Source of the DNA: Pilatotrama ljubarskyi
Lineage: Eukaryota; Basidiomycota; Agaricomycetes; Polyporales; Polyporaceae
Length of the DNA: 64,000 bases
NCBI GenBank assembly: GCA_022385805.1
Contig: MU277681.1
Location: 541,529 to 605,528 of the forward strand
Direction: 5' to 3'
Made by a program: the position numbers and the translations under genes. The notes below the pieces were generated by a model. That model was not told the DNA's origin, did not search any database, and saw nothing but the letters and a program-made list of their open reading frames with translations. Below, piece by piece: positions 44,873-56,309 of the stretch (position 1 is the stretch's first letter; each line of letters opens with the position of its first letter).

Positions 44873-46531
44873 TCATGCGCTGGGCGCGTCGTCGGACAGG
44901 ATGCCTCTTGCCCATGCGCCGTCGCCCATAACGCGCTCGGCAAAGAAATCACCTAGGTTGCTGCGCAACTCCTCCAGTATTGACGCGTCTCCGCCTGAGT
45001 CTGGGTGGAGAGGAACAGGCTGCGCAGAGGGCGGGTGGATCATTCTGAATCCCTCCTGGTTATGGCGATACTGTGTAAGGATTGGAAGATGTGAGAGCAG
45101 CAGGACGCCCTCACCATGACAAGTTCGACAAGCGGACTGGACTCCCCAGGCATGCATTCGTCGCCAACGACCTTCGCACCCTTGTGCTTGACCAAACCTT
45201 GCCTAACGGCTTCCTTGCCGATACCCATGAGACCGCGAATTGCGCCTTCGCGCGTTGACCTGCTCTTTCCCTCGCCAATGAGGCCCACAATCAACGTCTT
45301 CACTATCCGCGAGGAAAGTCCAGGATATGTAGTGGAGTAGTGTGTCAGAAGGTGGGAAAGAATCTGAGCGGCGGTCGTGCGCAATTGCGCCGCGTGGGAT
45401 GGCGGAAGTGCGGAATGCAGTAGGATTGAAAAGATTGATGGGAGGAGTTGGTGCAGCTAGAAAGGGCAGCATCAGTACTGCCATTCCGGCACAAAGCCGC
45501 AGGGGGCACTCACGTATGGCTCAACACCAAGCGTCTGGTTGTCCAACAGCGCCCCGATGACATCTAGCAGCACCTCGAGCACTCTCCCGTCGTTCTCATT
45601 CTGCGATCCACTGCGTAGCGCATCGACCACGCCCTGACCGACCCATCGCACCAAGTAAGGCAGCAGAGGAGAAAGACCGGCGTCGTGTCGTAAACTCGCC
45701 AGCGCAGCAGCACGTTTTGCGAAGTCAGAAGTGGGAGGGAGGAGAGAGGAGGTAAGACGCGTGTAGTATAGCTGTAGCTCGCGCGAGAGCACCTGCTTGA
45801 CGGCGATGTGCTGTTGCTGCTGCTTCGCTGCTTGTATTGGTGACGGGCGGTCTGAGGATGGCGGCGTAGGGGGGAAGATAGATCCGGGAACGTTCGAGGA
45901 GGCTGCTTGTTTCGCCGCTGCACTCTCAGGGTCCGCATCCCTGGGTAGCGCAGGAGGGTTCTCTGGGATGAGTGGCTGCACGCCTTCTACGGCAAGCCAG
46001 TGCGCGGTCCAGGATACACCTTTGGGTAAGCTGACCTTCTCCTCACGGAGAACGCGGTCAAACTCGATCTCCTCATCTTCCACAAAGTACACGGGCCCAG
46101 CAGAAGGCATGTGGGGGAAGGGGAGAGCGCGTCGGAATGTGGGAGGGTTGTAGGGAAAGTGGCCGTATAATGGCTCGATGTTGAGGACTCGGAGGGCTTG
46201 GTCGATGTCAGCGGTCGTCAGTGTGGTACGCTTCGCGTGTCGCATAAATCGTGCAGCTTCCTTTGCATACGTTCAGGGACGACTTAGAACGGCCGTGGCT
46301 GCCCGTGCGTACCTCGACCACCTGCGATATGCGGTACTCAACATCGCTAGCAAGGGCAGAAGCGACTATGTCCGGAAGATTGGTTATATTCAGACTCTCT
46401 GCCACATCCTACGATTCGTCAAGAAGGATACGAGATAGCTAAGAATTGTCTCATACCCGAACGGCATCCGTCTTGTAGATGCCGGGCACTTTGGTTGGAA
46501 CCGGCCTGCTCTTCGGAGCTTGCTTGCTCAT
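44873..46531 (-). CDS. TAF6: TFIID subunit TAF6
   Basis: TAF6 is a histone-fold subunit of TFIID (and SAGA in many fungi), pairing with TAF9. The model is complement(join(44873..45070,45115..45456,45514..46260,46313..46408,46457..46531)), 485 residues. The histone fold is at residues 18-90: PGIYKTDAVRDVAESLNI, LASDVEYRISQVVE, EAARFMRHAKRTTLTTADID and VLNIEPLYG. The DUF1546-type HEAT region follows, with LPKGVSWTAHWLAVEGVQP, QVLSRELQLYYTRLTSSLL, LSPLLPYLVRWVGQGV, LHQLLPSIFSILLHSALPP and LRTTAAQILSHLLTHYS. The last exon ends in a short tail. The start exon is small (25 codons) and joined by a 48-nt intron. One intron is only 44 nt. The divergent neighbour is an F-box gene. Confidence 0.92.
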
Positions 46532-46982
46532 CACAGCACTAAGTCGTCTATCAGACAGCTCCAAAAGGCTCTAACGCGAGTCTACCGTCGTGTGGCGAGC
46601 GATAGCAAGGGTGTTGACGGAGTCGGGGTCAAAGCCACAACACGGGCGAGTGGAGGAGAGCAGCGGTTAAGACAAGCGCCCGTATTTGGGCGCCGATGAA
46701 CCCGTCTCAATCTGGCAAGTTGAGCGCCCATGGTCCGAGATAATCGGACTAACCGGGACCGCGAGCGTGGGTGACCTCATCTCATCCCACCACCGGTGCT
46801 GCAACTCTTGAACAACCCTCAGCTGTACTGGACAGACATTCTATTGTATCTACGACCTTCCCCGGGCGAGATTTAGAGCGGCTGGACGGAACACAGGTGC
46901 GTGGAAGCCTATCCCAGTACATCCCTGCTTCCTACCGCTGAGTCATTTTCCTAGCTACCACTTCGCGTTGGTTGCCGGCCAT
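46532..46982. promoter_or_regulatory. Divergent promoter between TAF6 and the F-box gene
   Basis: A 451-base shared upstream region. No gene is visible. The F-box start at 46983 was chosen at MAKLGDLPIEVVEHIL, which begins the domain directly. Confidence 0.4.
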
Positions 46983-48537
46983 ATGGCGAAGCTTGGCGAC
47001 TTGCCCATTGAAGTAGTTGAACACATATTACTCCTGCTTGACCCGGTAGACGTTGCACAGTTCTCGCAGACATGCTCCGCCTATCATGCCTTGCTGTACG
47101 GGAACCCAGAAGACCAGCACTTGTGGCGAGAGCTTTACCTTCGGCAGCCCTTCGACGACCTTAGGCATTGCTATACCCCGTTAGGAAGGCCCCTCCGGAA
47201 CATCGACTGGCGGTCGAAACTCCAGGGCATCATGCGCGCGCGAGCCATCCTCACCAAGGTCTCCGCATGTCGTCCTGACGAACGCTGCGCCGTCCTCCAG
47301 ACGCTCATCAACTTCGTGTCCAACGTCCCCCCGGTGACGCATCCCGACGTCATTGAGCTCTCTATGAACCATGTCTGGGCGGCCGCCATGCTCCGCGACA
47401 GCGACCTCATCGAGCATACCGAGTGGGAGCTCTCGCCCCAGGAACGCCAGCTTCGTGCACGGTTGCACACGTACTTTGGGCTCACCCCTCGCGACTTCCA
47501 GCACGAGCACCGGACGGCCTCGCGCGCCTTTGTGTATGCGATGCGACATTACAAGTACGACAACGATTTCGGCCCGTTCATGATGGACGGCAGCGGGCGC
47601 GTCAACTGGGTGCACCTCAGGGCGATACACCATGTCATGTCGATGCATATCGTGCCGGAGACAGAGGAGACGACGTCTGCAGAATTCAACCTTTTTCCGA
47701 TGAGTATGCCATGGACACAGAGCATTATACCGCACAACATCAATCTGGACGAAGAGCAGGATTGGGCTGGGGTTACCGGTAAATGGCAGTGCTCGTTCTG
47801 CTTTGTGGACCATCGAGAACTGTTGGGTAAGTACGGCGTGGCTTCTGTCAGCATGCCATCCAGCTCATGTACCCCAAACAGTCTACAATAACTTTAACGT
47901 GCGTCTCGAGTCTCTTATGCTCCTCTCCAGCACTGAGCCTGCATACCTTACTGTCTAGTCATCGGATACCGAGCCGCTACGTACCGAAATATTCGAGGAT
48001 CCTGACTTTGTGGAGGTCTTCCGGTCATTATACGTCGAATTGCGCGTGCTGGGTGTCGAGGAGGACCCGGAGCATCCTGGTAGGCCTCGCATCAATTTCG
48101 GCGGGTCTGTAGAGGGCCATGCAATATTCGTCGGATATGTCAAGGTTACCCCCGACGACCAGATACGCTGGCACTTCGTGAGTAGACGTGCACCATACTG
48201 TAGTGCTCCAGCCCTTGACCATTGTGACTTGGCATATACTAAGACATCCGGCGAGCAAGGGAATGCTATATGGAGGTTCGTGGGTGTCAGCTTGACTTCT
48301 CGGCTCCGCGGTGCTGATACATTCTCTTACTTAGCTCTGAGGGCGTACAAGTAGGGAGCGTGCGATCGAAATATGGCATACTCGGCTCATGGACGACTGT
48401 ACTGCATGATAGACATGATCCCGTCGGTACGTCAGGAACCTTGTATGTTGCGTGCGACGAAGACAAGCTTATTCCAAGACATAGGGCCTTTTTGGCTATG
48501 GAAAGTCGGAGATGTCGATGAGGAGACAGGTGTATAG
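46983..48537 (+). CDS. F-box protein
   Basis: A large F-box protein, probably the substrate adaptor of an SCF ubiquitin ligase. The model is join(46983..47826,47882..47898,47959..48177,48244..48275,48335..48426,48479..48537), 420 residues, all phases closing. The F-box is at residues 4-50 (LGDLPIEVVEHILLLLDPVD, FSQTCSAYHALLYG, LWRELYLRQPFDD). The remainder has no repeat domain I know, but segments such as WQCSFCFVDHRELL, RSLYVELRVLGVEE and DIGPFWLWKVGD match the layout of basidiomycete F-box proteins. Exon 2 is only 17 nt (VYNNFN) and exon 4 is 32 nt. The substrate is unknown. Confidence 0.8.
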
Positions 48538-48876
48538 AGGAACTAATTTGTTGGCCAGGCCGGGAACCGCCAGGGCCACTTCTACGGTTGAATAGGAACC
48601 GCGGCATCTGTTGTATAGTATTGCATTCTTGAACCCTCCACTGGATCTCTCGGGTTGCAGACAGGCACCCTCAGGATGTCCGGTCGCTTGGCCAAGGGAC
48701 TAAACGAAGGACGAGCCTGACCAATTTGAGCATGCTCGGAGAGAGCCGAGGGCGCTTGTGCGGTCGGTGCTGGAGTTGCGGGTCGCGTCTGGAGCCCAGC
48801 GTAGCTACAGGCTCATCGCAGCAGCGCTGAGCGCAGCTCTCACTTTCTCACTTCCTCACCTCTCGAGCACACAACC
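48538..48876. other. Promoter region of the BBC1-like gene
   Basis: A 339-base stretch with a pyrimidine-rich leader just before the start at 48877. No gene is visible. Confidence 0.45.
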
Positions 48877-51800
48877 ATGTCAGATCCACCACCAAAGAAG
48901 GTCGGTTCCTTGCGCGACCGCATCGCCGCCTTCGAGAACAAGGGCTCCGCGCCAGCGCCGGCACCCCCGCCCGCGCCCCGCCCCAAGCCAGGGCACATCG
49001 CCTGGGCCCCCAAGGCTGTCTCCCCACCGACGTCGCCGAAGACCAACACCGCTAGTGATGAGTCGACGGCGGAGAGCCGCAAGGCTGCCGGGATGTCCGC
49101 TGCGGACGCGAAGGAGTCCATCGGGAAGCTGTCGCTGAAGGAGCGGATGGCTGCGCTTCAGGGCTCGGGCGGTTTCGGCGGCCCTGCTACTCCTGCGGCC
49201 CCGCCCCCTCGCCCTGCGGGAGAGAAGCCAAAGTGGAAGCCTCCGCCGGTTGTGCAGAAGGCCGAGGCGATTGGCGATGACGAGGATAAGCCTGCGCCGG
49301 AGAAGCAGCCTGCGACGGAAGGCGAGCCTGCGGGCGAGGCCAAGTCTCCTCAGGAGGAGAAGGAGGAGTCGGGTGAACACAAGGCGAGGGAGGAGGGCGA
49401 GCCGGACCCTGAGGAAGAGGAGAGGCAGCGTCGGGCCGCGCTGGCGGCCAAGATGGCGCGTCTTGGAGGCGCGAGGATCGGTATGGCCCCGCCGATCTTT
49501 GGCAAGAAGCCGGATATTCCGCCCAAGAAGGTGCATAGGGAGGAGGAGCAGCCCAAGGAGGAGAAGCCTGCCGAGCCATTGCCTGCTCCTGAGGCTCTCG
49601 AAGGTCAGTACTCCGGCGTGTCATGCGGAGCATCCGCTGATTGGTCTCGCAGCACCCGTAGTCGTCGAGCCAGTGAGCGAGAGTGCACCTGCGCCCACTC
49701 AGGAAGGCGAAGCTACGGGATCTGCAGGTGAGTTCCGCATACACAAATGTGTGTAACCTAACCCTATCTGACATGTGTATTCTGTCCAGACTACTTCGCT
49801 ACTGGCAGGAAGGATTCTACCGCCTCTTCCACGCTCTCTCCGGAATCTGCAGTCGCATCACCTCCAGTCCGCTCTCCGGCGATGCCTGTCCCTCAGGCGC
49901 CCAAGAGAGCAGCACCCCCTCGTAAGCGTTCAGCCAAATCGCCTTCCCCGGCCCCGGCGGCTGTTATGGGTCAGGAACTGCAAGAGAGTCCCCCGCCCCT
50001 CCCCCCTGCTGCCGAAGCTGCTGCGCCTGCCGCAACTGAGAAGAGGGTCCCTGTCAGCGCAGAGGAGGTTGCGGAGTCCGGTCCTCATGGGGACCGTGAG
50101 CCGGAGTTGACGGAGGGTCAAGCTAAGAAGTTGACGGAGGAGATCCCCACACCCGAGCAGGACAAGGAGCAGGAAATGACCGAGGTCGTATCAGTCGCGG
50201 AGCCTCCTACCGCTCCGAAACCTGTCGAGGACGAGCACGTTGCTGAGCCTGCCGCGCCAGCACCTCAAGAACCCGTGATAAAAGCCGTGGAGGAGCCCGT
50301 GGAGAAGCCCGTGGAGGAACCCATGGAGAAATCCAAAGAGGCCCTCGTCAAGACGGAAGAACCTGATGTCCACCATGCGGATCAGCACGAGCCTGTCGTT
50401 GAGGAGCCCAAGCCGGAGGAACCTCCTGAAGGGACTGAGGAGCCGGAGGAAGAAGACGAAGCTGCGCGTCGCAAACGCATTGCTGAGCGCATCGCAAAGT
50501 CGGGCGGGTTCAATCCATTCGGCGGAGGAATGCCTCCTCCCCCTCCTGTCCGCAGTGTCTCTGCGGACTCCGTTCGCTCTGTGCGCTCTTCCATTGCCTC
50601 GCCACCGCCTCAGCCGCCCGTCCCGGCGCGCCGCGATAGTCAGCAAGAGGCCATACTGAAGTCTCCGCCCCTCCTCCCGACGTCCCCGAGACCGCAGGCG
50701 CCGGAACGGAAGGACAGTGTTGGGTCGGTGCGTTCCGTATCTGAGCTTGGGTCCCCGGCGAGGAAGGGTTCTCTGGATGGTAACTAAATTTTCCGCCACG
50801 ACCGGCTTGTGTTTGTGTATGAGTAGAGTATTGATCATATGCTTCTTTAGATCGACGTGATGTCGAGGAATCGGAAGTGCGCGGTCGCACGCTTGAGTGG
50901 ACCGTTCCTGCCATTGAGGAGTATGACGAAGAGGCAGAAGCCCCCGGAGAAGCTCCTGAAGACGAAGAAGCAGTGGCAACACGTGCTGACCATGAGGCTG
51001 CTCAGTCCTTCGCAGATGAAGGGGCGAAGGAGGAAGATAGAGAGTCTCACGACAGCGGAGCGGACGATTATCGGATCGCTCATGAGAGGCAGGAGGAGCC
51101 CGTGCATGCTGAAGAGGAGTACGATGAGCCCGAGCAGGAACGCGAGGTGCCGGAACCCCCCCCTCACGTTCCTAGGCCACTCCCGACTTTGCCTGTCGTT
51201 CAAGCCCAAGAGGCTGCGGAGGACCAGGCTGCTCCCGCTGCTGCTGTCTCGACACCTCCCCCTCCGAAGAGACACTCCATCCCTCCGCCGCCCCCGAGGG
51301 TAGCTCCTGCCCCACCCGCTGCTCCATCTGCAGAGGATGTCGACGAAGAGGAGAGCGCGGGTTCGCCAGACGTGGATGAGGTCTACACGCAGCACGCGCG
51401 TGAAATCGGCCCTGAACACGAAGAAGAGGAGCAAGAGCATTATGCGGATGAAGACGAGCAGGCGCAACAATTACACTATGAGAACGAGCGAGACGTCCAT
51501 GAAGATTATACGACCGAGCGCCATGAGCATGACGCTGAAGAGGTTCCTCCTCTACCTCCACCCACGCGCCACGCAACGGTCCCTGTACCCCCACCCCCAG
51601 CCTTCGACGAGGAGGAAGATGAGGAACAAGATGAGGACGATTACGAAGCACCCGCGCCACCTCCGCCTCCTCCTCGACGACCGTCAGGCAACGTGCCTCC
51701 TGCTGCCACGCACGTCACACATGGCGAAGACAAAGAGGAGGACGCGGCGGAATATGAAGAGCCGGATGCAGAGGTCGAGGAAGCTGCCCCTCCTTCCCCT

Positions 51801-53857
51801 CCTCCTCGCCATGCCAGCCCCACCTCCCCTCCTGTCTCCTCCGCGGCATCGAACCGGTCGGTCCCGCCTCCTCTCAGAGCCCCTTCACCGGAGGCTGAAG
51901 GGGAAGTGCTGAATGATTCTGATGTCGGTGAGTACTCACACTACATCCTCGCGGCGAAAGAGGAGTGGCTGACGGCAACGTATGCGTAGACCCGATCGAT
52001 CCTGCGTTCTACAGCCCACAGAGGTCCGCAGAACTGGACAACAAACAGGGTATCCCTTCTCCCGTACAATCTTCCTCAGCCCTTCTGTCTCCTCCGCCAC
52101 CGCCACCACCTGCGCGGGTGGTGTCTCCCCCGGTCTCTGAGCTGCCGCCTCCCGCAGAGCGAGTCGTATCGCCACCGCCGCCGCAGCGGGTGGTCTCTCC
52201 GGCCCCTCCGCCGCCACGCGTTGCCTCTCCCCCCGTGGCTGCTAGCTTCCCGCCTCCCCCTGCTCAAGAGCACGCACAGCCCGAAGATGAGGAGGAACAT
52301 GAAGATGCAGAGCAAGCTCGCCGCCGTACAATCGCAGAGAGAATGGCCAAACTGGGTGGCATCAGATTCGGTGCGCCTCCGCCTATGCCAGCCGCCCGTC
52401 GTCCGCCGCCTCCTCCGGAGCCCGAGCATGATGAAGCAGGAGAGCATCCAGCGGCCGAGCAGGCCGCGGATACAGAAGAAGCCGCACCGGAAGAAGAGGA
52501 GGACGAGTTTGCGCGCAAGCAGCGCATTGCCGCTCGTATTGCGGGCATGGGCGGGATGCGTTTTGGGATGCTCCCACGTGCTGCTCCTCCCGTCCCCCGA
52601 CCGCCTGTGCGCCGGGAGGCAGAGGAAGAGGAGCAAGTCAAGTCTCCTCCACCTAAGCGTTCCGCGCCCGTGCCTCCCCCTCCTCCCCCGCAGCATGAGG
52701 ATGAATACGGCGAAGAGTCGGACTACCACCATGTGTCTGACAGCGAACGTATCGGGCATGAAGAAAGCGAGCTTGAAGAGGTAACGTATACTGACGCGGA
52801 GGAAGAGGCGCCCCCGCCTCCCGTACCCGACCGCGGGGCACGTCGCGTATCTACAGGCCCACCGCCCGTCCCACAAGAGCGGCCGCTTTCTCCTCCTTCT
52901 CTTGCTTCACCACCACCGGTGCCCAGAACGCGCCCTCCGCCTCCCCCTGCCTTCACCTACCCTCCGCCGCCACCGAGTCGCCCTCCACCGACTACGCACG
53001 AGTCTCAAGGCGACTTCGTGATCGTTGACCAAGGTCAACCCTCTGAAGAGGCTCCGCCACCGCCACCGCCGCGCTCGGGCCGGCCGCCCCCGCGTGGTGC
53101 ACCACTCCCGCCGCCTCCTCCCCCTCCTCCGGCGCCTGAAGCTCCTGGCATGCATGCGAGGCAGCCCAGCATCCCCGCGGTTGACTTTGGCGACGATACC
53201 GACCTTTCTTTGTCCGGACAATGGTCAGAGGACTCGACAAATTATGTTCCTGCGCCGCCGGGCAGGTCTCCGGCTTCGGCAGTCCCCGCCCCGTCACAAC
53301 AAAGGAGCAGCGCATCGACTACTCAGCCTCCTGCCGAGCAACACCTGACGCCAGATGAGCTGATGGCGCAGTGGGGCCGCGTGGGCGTGCAAATACACGA
53401 GGTAGCGGCGGCGCTTTACGAGAAGTCTAAGAAGAGCGTCGTCGGAGACGGTTCGTATCTGGGCTTCGTCACCTCCGTGCTCGGCCAGGTACCCAATGCT
53501 GCGCAGCCTCAACATCCCTTCGAGTCCTTTGGCTATCTGGTGTACAGCCAGTCTGCCGCAGCTGTGCAACGGCGGGTGAGCGATATCATGCCTGGAGATG
53601 TCCTCGTCGTGCACGAAGCCAAGTTCAAGGGCCATAAGGGCCTGCAGAGCTACCACCAGAACGTGGGCGTCGGTCAACCCCTTATCGCGGTGATTGGGGA
53701 CTTCGAGGCGAAGAAGTCCAAGGTCAAGGTGTTCCAAGCTAATCAACACGTCGGACAACAGAGCGTGGAATCCGCAAGTTACCGTCTGGAGGACCTGAAG
53801 AGTGGATCGGTGAAGGTCGGTCGCGTTCCTTTAGCAGCTCCTGGTGCCAAGAGTTGA
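48877..53857 (+). CDS. BBC1/AIM3-like actin-patch protein, proline-rich, 1578 residues
   Basis: The model is join(48877..49603,49653..49727,49790..50779,50851..51927,51990..53857), 1578 residues. The C-terminal domain from about residue 1409 (LTPDELMAQWGRVGVQIHEV, DGSYLGFVTSVLGQVPNA, VSDIMPGDVLVVHEAKFKGH, QNVGVGQPLIAVIGDFE) matches the conserved end of yeast Bbc1/Mti1 and Aim3, proteins of endocytic actin patches. The long middle is disordered, with acidic runs and many proline tracts able to bind SH3 domains and profilin. A basic motif with a GG end recurs four times: RRAALAAKMARLGG (about 186), RRKRIAERIAKSGG (493), RRRTIAERMAKLGG (1066) and RKQRIAARIAGMGG (1131). A looser copy sits near residue 88. 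The N-terminal SH3 domain of yeast Bbc1 is not present. A role in endocytosis is inferred from the family. Confidence 0.8.
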
Positions 53858-54592
53858 CGTGAATGCTTTATCCAGGTGTTTAGAGTTCTGGAGGCATAAA
53901 CGGACTTACTACAACAAGGATCACTGGAGCATCGAGAACCGTATCAATTTTCGTCTGATGACCCGTTCACATTGACCCTACCATGTAATATAGGTCTGGT
54001 CACGACTATAACGCGATGGCACTCTCTGACATCGAAGGAGATAAATGAATTCTCGTATATCCTCCATGACTTCCTAGGTGTTCTGCCTGTGCGACACATT
54101 CCTCTGACACCCTGCAGAATCAAGTCGGAGAAGTAGTGTTCGTCCGATGACTACTACAGAGTAACCATTTCGGGTATTCGCAGGCCATAATATATGAGGT
54201 GATGTGCCGATCAGAAGGGTCTCGATCACTGACTGTTTGAGACAGGTATGTACTCCCAGTACTGTGCCACTGGTCACAATCCGCAGCTTGTCCTTGCCAT
54301 GAGGGCGGTGAATCGGGACGTCCTGTAAAGGAGTGCACGGCATTTCTTTTAGTTGCCGGTGATTACCCGCCCTCCTGGCATGCAGTTATAAAGTGACTGC
54401 AATCCCTCCCAGAGATCACCTTGCTGCCAGCATGGAGACGTCGGTCGCCGCGCGCCCACTTGCGCAGGCCGCTCGCGCCGCCGTCCCAGCAACAAAGGAA
54501 CCAATGTGCCCAGCTGTCGGTGGTATAAGAGGCATACGGTGCCGGGCCACGTTCCCCTCGTACTTCGCCGTCTTCCAGCACCGTTGTAGAAA
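53858..54592. other. Intergenic region upstream of the C2H2-like gene
   Basis: A 735-base stretch with the 3' UTR of the BBC1-like gene and the promoter of the next gene. Short frames occur on both strands without recognised motifs. No gene seen. Confidence 0.5.
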
Positions 54593-55827
54593 ATGCCTCT
54601 CAACAACTCCTTGGCATACCTTCCTCCTCAGATCCATACGTCCTCATTCTCCTCCGATGGAAATCCCCATTCGCACACAGAGAGCTCCGAATTTGGCTCC
54701 TGGAGTGGGGACATGGACGATACCCTCGCAAGGGAAGCACTGGACTCCCTCTTCGACGACTACATTCGGGCTGATGCATATTCTCCGAGTTCGAGGTACG
54801 TCTATTGCTCTTTACAGCCTCAAGCGTTGTTGACGCTCACAATTTGCCTAGCTCCGCTGGCGGGGCGCCCTGCTTCATAGAATCCGTTCTGGAACCATGC
54901 TCCCCCACCTGGCTATTCGACTTCGGGACGCCTGAGGGCCCACCGACATCCGGTCGCCCTGGGAGTCTGCGCCAGATCGTCGACACGGATACTGTGGCAG
55001 ACGGACTCTTTCCTTGGCCCCCTGCTGCCTGTGGTGTCGTACAAGAGATTGCTCGGGACACGCGCGAGCAACATATCGCAGAGGACATACCGTTCATCTC
55101 GGACATCCTGGCGCCGCCGACCGCAGCCTGTCTTGGTCGTGACCCATCCTCACTGTTGGAGGCAGTCCACCCTCACCCTTCTACTGACGTCGAGGTACCC
55201 GACCCCGTGGTTGCGCCAAGGAAGATCGTCGCAGGGCCGCGAGCCCAGTCATGTTCCTCACGCGGCTACTCTCATCATTCATCATACCCTTCTTCTGTCT
55301 CCTCGTCCCGCCCTGCTTCCCCGGCTCCCTCCACGCGTTCTCCAAGCCGCTCCATCCGTTGCTCGCGACGGAAGAGTCGCGCTCGCTCCTCTCCTAAATC
55401 TCAAATATCCCGCAATCGACACATTCCACTGGGAGAGTTCGCAGCAGTAGTGGCGAGCGGGCTTGAGTGGCGCAAAAAATGTCCATTCTGCGCACAACGC
55501 CAGAAATGCCCGAACGACTTCGAACGCCACGTCGGAACCCATTGCCCTGAGGGTGCCTATCTGTTGGAGAAAGCCGCACGCTCCGGTCGGGCGGGCAGGA
55601 TACCCTGTGTCGGCGTGCCTCACTATATCGCCGCACAGTACGGAGTCGCCAACCTAACCACTGTCCATACCGCTGTTGTAAACGGCGTTCAGATGGTGGG
55701 AGGATGCGGGAAGACATTCAGCCGCCGCGACGCCTGGCTTCGGCACCTTCGGAATCCAAACGTCGCTTGCTTGGGCGATATGACCACGCGAGGGAAGAAG
55801 TCGGTTTACAGGAAGAATCGCCCGTAA
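54593..55827 (+). CDS. C2H2-like zinc finger protein, hypothetical regulator
   Basis: The model is join(54593..54795,54852..55827), 392 residues. I do not recognise an orthologue. The N-terminal half is acidic and serine-rich and could act as an activation region. A basic RS-rich stretch (about 210-255) looks like a nuclear localisation region. A finger with canonical spacing follows: CPFCAQRQKCPNDFERHVGTH (C-X2-C-X12-H-X3-H). A second half-finger is degenerate: GGCGKTFSRRDAWLRHL keeps only one of the two cysteines, and its final ligand would be a cysteine (NVACLGD). This layout suggests a DNA-binding protein of a basidiomycete-specific family, but function is not established. Confidence 0.7.
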
Positions 55828-56309
55828 TTCCTCCGCTCTGCGACGAACAAATACAGCTTTCCCTCTTCCACTCATCCATCCATCCATCCTATGGTTCCTT
55901 TCTTATCCATATGTCTTAGACCGTGGACCTCTACACGGTACACTCATACCACCATACCCTCGTCCGTGATTCCCGACTGGAAACTTCGTTCTCGACTCGT
56001 ACTGCTCTCGCCATATAACCACATGCTCTTCTCCACATGTGTAGCATTATGTTCCCATTTCTACGACCATAGTATCTGTATGATATGCCAATCTGAAATT
56101 TTGTATGCAACCTCTTGTAAAGTACGCCGGCAGGCAGTCCCCCGGGACTCAGAGTCGCCTGCCAGCGGCCTTCGTTGTGATTAGACGCCTGTCTCGATCG
56201 CTGCGCCACGTGACCACGAATTTCTCGGGCGCTCGCCTTCACTCAGTTCGCTCAGCTCGCCGAGAGACTATTAACTCTTCCTCCCCTCTTCGCTCCCCTG
56301 TTTCCCTCG
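55828..56309. promoter_or_regulatory. EBP2 upstream region with CACGTG
   Basis: A 482-base region. A CACGTG at 56207-56212 (CCACGTGACC) lies 98 bases before the EBP2 start and is followed by a pyrimidine-rich leader. The upstream part is AT-richer and should contain the 3' UTR of the previous gene. No gene seen. Confidence 0.4.
56207..56212. promoter_or_regulatory. CACGTG E-box upstream of EBP2
   Basis: CACGTG 98 bases before the start, in the context CCACGTGACC, close to the element before NOP56. See the separate finding on this pair. Confidence 0.35.

Noticed and set aside
48880..49536. Long minus-strand frame opposite the BBC1-like gene, and similar ones at 50191-51660 and 52076-52876
   Set aside because: All are antisense to proline- and glutamate-rich repeats, where skewed codons keep opposite frames open. 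No motifs.
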